From positions 1 through 28,287 of the forward strand of contig CAXKVV010000727.1 in NCBI GenBank assembly GCA_964058805.1: a DNA stretch of 28,287 nucleotides, in the 5' to 3' direction. The notes beneath the pieces were generated by a model. The model was given only the letters and a program-made list of their open reading frames with translations. It was not told the DNA's origin and ran no database searches. This DNA is from Schoenoplectus triqueter (Eukaryota > Streptophyta > Magnoliopsida > Poales > Cyperaceae). The number at the start of each line of letters is the position of its first letter. Position 1 is the stretch's first letter. A program made the position numbers and the translations under genes. Positions 21,333 to 28,287 of this stretch are shown here, one piece after another.

Positions 21333-21736
21333 GGGAGGAAATCTAAAATACAATACTTTGCACAAATGCGTTCATATATCACGTCAAAATATTAAATTTT
21401 AAGTTGAAAAGGACCGATTTGATTCGTTCAATTTATTCTTCATATTAAACTCTTGTAGAAAATTATATTTTATATTTTTTTTCAAATTTTCTTACTATTT
21501 TTGGATAGGATGAAAATTATGACTATTAAACGATTCAAAATCCTTATATCAATTAACTTTCTCTTAGCTGAAAAATAGCAAAAAAAATTTCAAAAATATA
21601 TAATTTGATTTTATATAAGAGTTTAATATAGAGAATAAATTGAACGATTTGAATCAGTCATTTTTAACTTAAAATTTAAAATTTTAACGTAATACATAAA
21701 TGTATCCGTATAACGGGTTGCATTTTAAATTTCCTT
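21333..21736. mobile_element. 404-bp foldback MITE (Mutator-like) upstream of EF-G
   Basis: The two halves are long inverted repeats of each other. The left half carries ATCACGTCAAAATATTAAAT, TTTTAAGTTGAAAA and CGTTCAATTTATTCTTCATA. The right half carries their complements. Tips are GGGAGGAAATCTAAAATAC and, inverted, AAGGAAATTTAAAATGC. ATATTTTA flanks both sides (21325-21332 and 21737-21744), an 8-bp or slightly longer target-site duplication. No coding capacity. Confidence 0.8.
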
Positions 21737-21744
21737 ATATTTTA

Positions 21745-22244
21745 AGTCGCTGCTAAATGTTAATCGGATAATATATAATGGGCTGGATCCCTTTATCCAC
21801 GAAGAAGACCATGACACCATCACTTGTCGTGAAACAAAAGCCCTTCCGGAGCCCTTCGCGGCCAGGGAACTGACAACGTGGCCTCATTCCAGCCCTCGTT
21901 GCATACAATCTTATCCTATTGCCCCTCAACCAACTAAAAATTAAAAATGTTAAAAAAAAAGGTATGCAAGATTATAATGCAATTCTAAAAGAAAACTGGC
22001 CACGGTAGGTAATACAAGAACATTTGAAGGGATTATTAATGCTTGGCACTATAGCGGAATATAATCCCTTCCCTTCCCATCCTGGAAATAAATTGCGGCT
22101 CTCAAATATCCCACAATTTCCACTGGGGCCATAACATAAACAGCGAGCAGCTCATTGGCCGCAAGCTCTGCATTATCTTTTAGCGCCAAGCACTGAGCTC
22201 CTAGCTCAAGCGCAGATAAACAAAGAGAGATTGAATTGTAAAGG
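21745..22244 (+). promoter_or_regulatory. Upstream region and 5' leader of chloroplast EF-G
   Basis: Candidate elements: a GATAAG-type I-box on the reverse strand (CTTATC, about 21909), GATAAAG-like CTTTATCC (about 21791), and an ACGTGG core (about 21875). These motifs are typical of light-responsive plant promoters, but each is short and may be chance. TATAAT at 22060-22065 could act as TATA box, giving a leader of about 150 bp. An exact 11-bp inverted repeat surrounds that motif. Confidence 0.35.
22026..22071. repeat. 11-bp perfect inverted repeat in the EF-G promoter
   Basis: GAAGGGATTAT (22026-22036) and ATAATCCCTTC (22061-22071) are exact complements separated by 24 bases; the right arm overlaps the candidate TATA motif. 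Confidence 0.7.
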
Positions 22245-25200
22245 ATGGGGTCAGAAACAATTAGAGTAACGCCTATAACGCCGGCGAGATGCTTGCGCGG
22301 TTCCAGGCGGACTATTCCCGTTGCCTCACAGCGCCTCCTCGGACCCCAATTCTTCTCTTCTTCCGGTGTACAGGCTTCATCCCTACGCCGGGCATATATT
22401 TCTCCCTTCATTGGGAATTTTGCAAGGTTGAACATGTCAAGTGCTAAGGGGAGCAAGCAGAGGATGTCAGTTATAGCTATGGCCGCAGAAGGTGACCATT
22501 CTTTTGCTTATTTTGTGGTCAATCACTGTTTTTTTATTTCTATGATAGCTCCGAAGAAATTGTGTCATGTGTTGTTACTTGTATTATTTGCGTAAAATGA
22601 TTCTGAACTTTATACAGTGAATGCAAATTGGTAAAATTAATTCTGATTCTTCAGTCCAATCTTTGACTTATTGTAGCGCTGAGACATTTAAGTGTCAAAA
22701 TATTGGTTATTTCCATGTTTTTCTTCTATACTATTATTATGCTTTTAGTTATATATAGACAATTTAGTGCTGTTACCTTATCTTAAAAATACAGTACAGC
22801 ACGCACGCATCTTGTTTGTTGAAATGACTTTATAAAGAGGCATTATTGGATAATGTATGCCAACTTTTCATACATACATATATATATAGAGAGAGAGAGA
22901 GTGTGAGGCTATGGTGCTTCGCAAAGCACAATACTTCTCGTGCTTTGCATCCGTATCTCGAATTTAAAAGTTAAAACGGCCGATCCAAACAGTTGAGCAT
23001 GATCTTCATATTTTTTGGAGAAATCATTATATCAGCAAACTTTATACTCATTTAAAAAATAGCAAAAAATTTAAAAAATATATATATAATTTGATCTCCA
23101 AGGATATTTCAATATGAAGATGATGTTCAACGGTTTGAATCGGTCATTTGAGCTTTCAAATTTAAGATACGGATACGAAGCACGAGAGGTTTTGTGTTTC
23201 GCGAAGAACCATAGCCTCACTCTCTCTCTCTCTATATATATATGGATTTTTTTCGTTATTATATGATGCATTGGAGGCTCATAATTTCTCTCGCCTAGTA
23301 CTGACATTTAATCGAACAGTTTTTAACTACTGGCCCTGAAAAATTTTAGATGTGATTTTGTTCAATGCAGATGGCAGCCATGTAGTTCCATTGAAAGATT
23401 ACCGCAACATTGGTATCATGGCCCACATTGATGCTGGAAAAACTACCACAACAGAGCGTATCCTCTACTACACGGGCAGGAACTACAAGATCGGAGAGGT
23501 GCATGAGGGCACAGCCACAATGGACTGGATGGAGCAGGAGCAAGAGCGAGGCATCACCATCACCTCTGCTGCTACCACTGCTTTCTGGAACAAGCACCGC
23601 ATCAACATCATTGATACCCCGGGCCACGTCGATTTCACTCTTGAGGTTGAGCGTGCCCTTCGTGTACTCGATGGCACAATTTGCTTGTTTGACAGTGTTG
23701 CTGGGGTCGAGCCCCAGTCTGAGACTGTTTGGCGCCAGGCAGACAAGTATGGCGTCCCTAGGATATGTTTTGTTAATAAGATGGACCGACTGGGTGCTAA
23801 TTTTTACAGGACAAGGGATATGATTATTTCAAATTTGGGCGCAAAGCCATTGGTCATCCAGTTGCCAATTGGTGCCGAGGATGCATTCAGAGGAGTCGTT
23901 GACTTGGTGAGAATGAAGGCGATTGTATGGACTGGAGAGGAGTTGGGTGCAAAATATACATATGAGGAGGTACCTGATGACTTGAAGGATCAGGCACAGG
24001 ATTACCGAATGCAATTGATTGAGACTATTGTTGAACTTGATGACAAAGCAATGGAGAACTATCTAGAAGGTGTAGAACCTGATGAGGAGACAATCAAGAA
24101 GTTGATCCGTAAAGGCACAATAACTGGTAGCTTTGTACCTGTTTTGTGCGGCACAGCTTTCAAAAACAAGGGTGTACAACCATTACTGGATGCTGTTGTT
24201 GATTATCTCCCTTCACCACTTGACGTACCACCGATGAAGGGAACCGAGCCTGACAACCCAGAAGTGGTTTTGGAGAGAATACCAAGTGACAATGAGCCAT
24301 TCTCGGGTCTGGCGTTCAAAATTATGAGTGACCCGTTTGTGGGTACACTTACATTTGTCAGGATCTACTCTGGCAAGCTCATTGCAGGTAGCTATGTGTA
24401 CAATGCTAATAAGGGGAAGAAGGAGAGGCTTGGACGACTTCTGGAGATGCATGCAAATAGTAGAGAGGATATAGAAGTGGCTAGGACAGGAGATATTGTG
24501 GCACTGGCGGGCCTTAAGGATACCATAACCGGTGAAACACTTTGCGACCCGGAGAATCCGATTGTGCTGGAAAGAATGGATTTCCCAGATCCAGTGATCA
24601 AGATTGCAATTGAGCCAAAGACTAAGGCTGATATAGATAAGATGTCTAACGGATTGGTTAAGCTCGCACAGGAGGATCCATCATTTCACTTCTCTAGAAA
24701 TGAGGAGACGAACCAGACAGTTATTGAAGGGATGGGTGAGTTGCATCTGGAGATCATAGTTGATAGGTTGAAGAGAGAATTTAAGGTCAGTATTTTTAGA
24801 TATCTTTTACAAATAACAAATTATTAAGTAACGTGATATTGCCTCAACTCAAATCCTACACAAACAGGTTGAAGCGAACATCGGTGCACCTCAAGTGAAC
24901 TACCGTGAGAGCATATCAAGGATCTCAGAAGTAAAGTATGTGCACAAGAAACAGTCTGGTGGGGCAGGGCAGTTTGCTGATATCACAGTGCGGTTTGAGC
25001 CACTCGAACCAGGTAGTGGCTATGAATTTAAGAGCGAGATTAGGGGAGGAGCAGTGCCGAAGGAGTATCTCCCAGGTGTAATGAAAGGATTGGAAGAGTC
25101 CATGTCGAATGGTGTTCTTGCTGGTTACCCAGTGGTTGACGTGCGGGCTGTGCTTGTTGATGGGTCCTACCACGAAGTGGATTCTAGCATTCTGGCATTC

Positions 25201-25735
25201 CAGCTTGCAGCAAGAGGTGCTTTCCGTGATGGGATCAGGAAGGCTGCACCAAGACTCCTCGAACCCATTATGAAAGTTGAGGTGGTGACGCCTGAAGATC
25301 ATTTGGGAGATGTTATTGGAGATTTGAACTCAAGGAGAGGCATAATTAATACTTTTGGTGATAAGCCAGGCGGTCTCAAGGTAAATGAGAGTTTGCTTTT
25401 AAACATTTTTTTTTGTTACTATGATCTTCAAGCTCTCCATAAGGGCTTGTTTCAATCCATTTAATATCAGATGAGGATCTATTGAATAACCGTTTCACAA
25501 TAATCATATAACCCGGTTTCTTACTGTTGACTAATTTTTCTGATCGTATGAACTGCAGGTTATTGATGCACTTGTGCCCTTGGCTGAAATGTTCAATTAT
25601 GTCAGTACTCTTCGTGGAATGACCAAAGGACGAGCATCTTATACAATGCAACTATGCAAGTTTGATGTTGTACCACAACACATCCAAGCTCAGCTCTCTG
25701 CTGCAAAACAGGCTAAGGAAGAAGTCGCAGCCTGA
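22245..25735 (+). CDS. CPEFG: Chloroplast translation elongation factor G (nuclear, four exons)
   Basis: Exons are 22245-22491, 23371-24785, 24868-25380 and 25559-25735. All introns are GT..AG, and the joined frame is 783 residues, the same length as I recall for the Arabidopsis protein SCO1. A TAA lies in frame two codons before the chosen ATG. Residues 1 to about 78 form a Ser/Arg-rich plastid transit peptide ([14 protein letters not shown]). The GTPase domain follows: G1 AHIDAGKT (100-107), switch I RGITIT (142-147), G3 DTPGH (164-168), G4 NKMD (218-221). Domain II and the EF-G signatures [20 protein letters not shown] and [21 protein letters not shown] span the exon 2/3 joint. Domain IV includes [20 protein letters not shown] and [20 protein letters not shown]. 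Domain [21 protein letters not shown] to [14 protein letters not shown], spans exons 3-4. The protein catalyses GTP-driven tRNA-mRNA translocation on the 70S plastid ribosome. All motifs are intact, so the gene looks functional. Intron 1 carries a foldback MITE. Confidence 0.97.
22878..23243. mobile_element. Long foldback MITE in intron 1 of EF-G
   Basis: Left arm reads ATATATATATAGAGAGAGAG, then GTGTGAGGCTATGGTGCTTC. The right end is its inverse: GAAGAACCATAGCCTCAC, then (TC)n and (TA)n. Inner parts also pair: CGTATCTCGAATTTAAAAG with the complement of CAAATTTAAGATACG, and GTTGAGCATGATCTTCATAT with the complement of ATATGAAGATGATGTTCAAC. Arms are over 100 bp, leaving a short centre. The ends are TA/GA microsatellites, so an exact target-site duplication cannot be set. 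The intron splice sites are outside the element. Confidence 0.85.
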
Positions 25736-26078
25736 GGCAAGATCAGGGTCATATGGCGATCAGACGAACTGTTTCAGAGATCGTCTTGATTTTTTTTATG
25801 GTGTTAAATTTTGTCAAAGATAGGGTTTTCTGATGTTGAGAAATATTTTAAGACATTTTTAGTCTTCAAACATTTATTTGTTAATTATTTAAAAGAAGGG
25901 GATTCTTTTTTCGGTCCAGATAATTCTGAATGTTATTTCCTTGCAGCTCTGTCGTTATATTTTTGCTTATTCTTATAAAAGTAATCCGATGCTTTTCTTC
26001 TCGCCAAACTATAGAATGCTTTATTGTTATCTCTTTGTTTATTCATTAGGAAACCACTTGTGTTTTTCCTCTCGGGGG

Positions 26079-26084
26079 AATAAA
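26079..26084 (+). terminator. Possible poly(A) signal of EF-G
   Basis: AATAAA about 344 bases after the EF-G stop, ahead of the Mutator-like element. No earlier canonical AATAAA lies in the 3' flank, but plant signals are loose, so the real 3' end may be nearer. Confidence 0.35.
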
Positions 26085-26722
26085 GAAAGCAACTATTATC
26101 ATTATTCACATTTTAAGTAGAGGAAATTGTCAAAATATCACCACAAAATTTATCAAAATGTCATCACAAAATCAACTCTTGTTATAATACCACTCTAAAT
26201 TAAGTTTATTTGTCTAAATGCCACTAATTTTGTAAAAAAATGTTCAAAACTAATTATATTTTTTGATAAAGACTAAAATACCCCCATAAAACAAATTAAA
26301 TCAAAGTCTTCCCTCTCTCTCGATCTGGCATTCTTCTTCCCGACTTCTTTTTGCCGTGACAACAACCTGAAAATGGCAACGTCATGATCAAGCCGAGATA
26401 GTCCCAATTCTTATCCCATTAAAAAGCTTGTTCAAAGGAGAGATTAGGATAACAATCTGTTTGCCAAATGATGTCCTATGTTGTGCTCGCATTGGAAGTG
26501 AAGTTGGCTCGGTCCAAAGTTGGTTGAAACGATCTGGAGCTCGAGCATCCCAATTAATGCTTCAGAAAGCATCTAGAAACCTATAGGATGATATACAAAG
26601 CTTTAAACTAGTATCTCCAACCTCCTAGTACTGGGGCCACCATTTCACCGATCGGACCCAAAACTGAGGTGTTCAAAATCTATATTGGAATGTTTAATTC
26701 ATTAGAGAAGTGCTTTAAATAG

Positions 26723-26812
26723 GTTGTTGTGATCAAGGAGAAGCTAGATAAGCTTGCAATTGGAGAAATCGATAAAGAAAAAAAAATGAAATTGTATCAG
26801 AATTGCAAATCA
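26723..26812 (+). pseudogene. Candidate captured exon inside the Mutator-like element
   Basis: An AG just before 26723 could be an acceptor. The 30-codon frame reads VVVIKEKLDKLAIGEIDKEK then KMKLYQNCKS, highly charged and helix-like. It ends next to an AG|GTTTGAG donor-like site. A second acceptor-like site (TTTTTTCAATTACAG) ends at 26900, followed by AAATATCTTAAGAGGAAGG. The phases do not join cleanly across these sites, so the fragment is probably broken. I do not recognise the parent gene. Confidence 0.25.
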
Positions 26813-27002
26813 GGTTTGAGATGAAAAATTGAGTCTGTATGTTTAATATTTTTTGAAACCTTTCACTATGGTTGTTATGAATGATTTTTTTCAATTACAG
26901 AAATATCTTAAGAGGAAGGAAATGATTGCAGGTTAGAGAGCTCAATCGACACAAACTGATGCTGAAATTAATGTTGAAATTGCACAACTGGAAAGAATAG
27001 AC

Positions 27003-27067
27003 ATTGGTACTGGTATGAATAGGCTGGTACCGATTTGGTACTGGTACAGTTTCGATGGTACCGATTA
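27003..27067. repeat. GGTACC/GGTACTGG-rich short repeat cluster
   Basis: Five GGTAC words (GGTACTGGTA, GGTACCGAT, GGTACTGGTAC, GGTACCGAT) lie within 65 bases inside the Mutator-like element. Such clusters mark the ends of another plant MITE type, possibly a nested remnant. Confidence 0.4.
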
Positions 27068-27797
27068 GCAAGATTCCTAGTAATCAAATAACATGAAAGG
27101 GGACGAGAATGAAATTCAAAAAAGAAATGGGCTAGAAAAGATACAAGGTTCACTTCCTATTGGTAGTTTGGCGCTAGTAATCTGGCTCAGTAAAAGTTCA
27201 AAAAAAAAAAAGAATCAAGGAAAGAAAAAAGAAATTGACACCAAAACATCAAGTATCAAAAGTCCAAAACCACAACATTCAATTCCCCTTTTCTTTTTTG
27301 GCGTTGTGTTGCCTTATATTTTCAATTTACGAATTTGTGTGAGAGAGAGGGAAGAGCGAAGGATGGAACTCTGTTGGGACAAGAATACATTGTGAAGGGA
27401 GGTAGCCAGGTAGGAAGGGTATATTTGAAAATATAAAAATATAATTTAAATTTCACTATAAAAATACATAAGAATACAATGTGAGTGATATTTAGACAAA
27501 TAAACTTTGTTTAGAGTGGCATTATAGTAAGAGTTGATTTTGTAGTGGCATTTTGATAAATTAGATATTTTGTGGTGACATTTTGATAATTTCCCCTTTT
27601 AAGTATGATGGCTTCTATTTTTTTTTTAAGTATAATTGTTTCCTGAAAAACCAAGCTCAGGCCGTAATAAGGGTCATATTTCTTCATCTATTTTCATGAT
27701 AATGGTTACCCAATATTTTGAAGTCGCAATTATGGATAAAGTTCTTAAAAATTTCAAGCATGCAAGAAGCCGTGAGAACTTCGGTTATCGTTGGCCC

Positions 27798-27803
27798 TTT
27801 ATT
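27798..27803 (-). terminator. Poly(A) signal of the Hop gene
   Basis: Minus-strand AATAAA (plus-strand TTTATT) about 233 bases after the Hop stop codon. It gives a 3' UTR of roughly 250 bases ending just short of the Mutator-like element. Confidence 0.5.
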
Positions 27804-28035
27804 CACTTTATCAAGTATTGCATATAGTGATGGAAGTACGAAGCAGACATTATTTGAACGATATCACATCTCCTGCTATGGAAGATGAGCATTCCAGCAC
27901 TCCCAAAAGTTGATGGTATCAACCATGGTACAAAAATTAGACAGCATCTAGAAGAGAGTTTTGCACAAAAGCAATCAAAATAGTCGAATAACACAATCTA
28001 CGTTAACACCCAACACAACAGCCATTTCATGCCCC
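27804..28035 (-). other. 3' UTR of the Hop gene
   Basis: Non-coding stretch between the Hop stop codon and the candidate poly(A) signal. The short frames here on both strands have no coding features. Confidence 0.5.
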
Positions 28036-28287
28036 TTATTTAATTTGGACAATTCCAGCGTTAACAAGCTTCTGAATCTTGTGCATGACCTGAGGGTTTT
28101 TCAGGTGATTCTGTGCAGCAGATGGATTCTCCTGGAAATCAGTTAATACCTGAACACAGGATATTACATGACATCAGCAAAGTTCCAAACTAAAAAGGAA
28201 AGAAGAATGTAACAACATTACACCACAGCGAACATCAAAAGTTACCTGACGCATGATTGGATCAGTCAATATACCCTGAATTTCAGG
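28036..28287 (-). CDS. HOP: C-terminal end of Hop/STI1 Hsp70-Hsp90 organising co-chaperone (partial)
   Basis: Two exons on the minus strand: 28246-28287 (continuing past the window edge) and the terminal exon 28036-28149, joined over a 96-bp GT..AG intron (28150-28245). The first reads PEIQGILTDPIMRQ. The second reads VLTDFQENPSAAQNHLKNPQ then VMHKIQKLVNAGIVQIK and stops at TAA 28036-28038. This is the last STI1/DP2 repeat and C-terminus of Hop: DP.MR, then ENP..AQ.H..NP, then KIQKL..AGI. Hop carries clients from Hsp70 to Hsp90 in the cytosol through three TPR domains, which would lie outside the window. The frame is intact. A different plant STI1-repeat protein such as the Hsp70-interacting protein fits less well, because its repeat lacks the IQKL..AGIVQ ending. 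Confidence 0.9.

Larger units (their letters stand above)
26120..27596. mobile_element. Non-autonomous Mutator-like element (possible Pack-MULE)
   Basis: The 9-mer TTTTAAGTA lies directly outside both ends (26111-26119 and 27597-27605), a perfect duplication of the size made by Mutator transposases. Terminal inverted repeats of about 110 bp start GAGGAAATTGTCAAAATATC on the left and, inverted, GGGGAAATTATCAAAATGTC on the right. They continue with ACCACAAAAT, CAACTCTT.TATAAT.CCACTC and GTTTATTTGTCTAAAT. The 1477-bp body encodes no transposase. It holds less AT-rich sequence with exon-like pieces and splice-like sites (see the reading frame at 26723-26812), so a captured gene fragment is possible. 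Confidence 0.85.

Noticed and set aside
22049..22456. 135-codon minus-strand frame overlapping EF-G exon 1
   Set aside because: It is antisense to the transit-peptide exon, has no domain or signal, and the plus-strand exon is needed for the complete EF-G.
23346..23746. Open frames antisense to, or in other frames of, EF-G exon 2
   Set aside because: Shadows of a strongly conserved coding exon; no family features.
24786..24827. Continuation of EF-G exon 2 into [13 protein letters not shown] before a stop
   Set aside because: This is intron 2 read-through. GTCAGT at 24786 and AG at 24867 restore the conserved KREFKVEANVGAP sequence.
1..28287. CRISPR array, prokaryotic operon or tRNA/rRNA gene
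   Set aside because: No regularly spaced identical repeats with unique spacers, no cloverleaf or rRNA sequence seen; the window is plant nuclear DNA.

Overview
This is plant nuclear DNA, most likely from a flowering plant. It shows spliced genes with GT..AG introns, a chloroplast-targeted EF-G with a transit peptide, a pectinesterase-inhibitor-type secreted protein, a Hop/STI1 co-chaperone end, and AT-rich intergenic DNA full of short non-autonomous DNA transposons. I cannot narrow the taxon from sequence alone.

Only three real host genes are clear. (1) A single-exon secreted invertase/pectin methylesterase inhibitor on the minus strand (10174-10773). (2) A complete four-exon nuclear gene for chloroplast elongation factor G on the plus strand (22245-25735, 783 residues when spliced). 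(3) The last two exons of a Hop/STI1 Hsp70-Hsp90 organising protein on the minus strand, running off the right edge (28036-28287). EF-G and Hop converge. A Mutator-like element with a perfect 9-bp target-site duplication sits between their 3' ends.

Layout: 1-480 end of a decayed MULE-type transposase (SWIM zinc finger, one in-frame stop). 480-3420 mostly non-coding, with one unidentified 124-codon reading frame. 3360-4232 nested tandem repeats. 4391-5103 a hAT-like element with internal 29-bp repeats. 5388-5681 a decayed relative of the 354-bp hAT-like element at 8719-9072. 5984-8154 a terminal-inverted-repeat element whose inside is a roughly 1.8-kb ATT-rich array organised into 358-bp higher-order units. 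9073-10773 flank and PMEI gene. 11096-12373 two direct copies of an AT-rich element around a less AT-rich segment. 12374-16690 AT-rich DNA with another hAT-like element (14248-14867). 16700-20545 a compositionally odd region that looks like LTR-retrotransposon remains. 20545-22244 MITE-type sequence and the EF-G upstream region. 22245-25735 EF-G, with a long foldback MITE in intron 1. 26120-27596 the Mutator-like element. 27606-28287 Hop 3' UTR and terminal exons.

The genes do not form a functional cluster. The main interest is the transposon and satellite architecture: a satellite grown inside a TIR element, two internally related foldback MITEs flanking the first exon of EF-G, and several non-autonomous elements whose boundaries can be set to the base from target-site duplications. 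I did not find a convincing new protein-based system.
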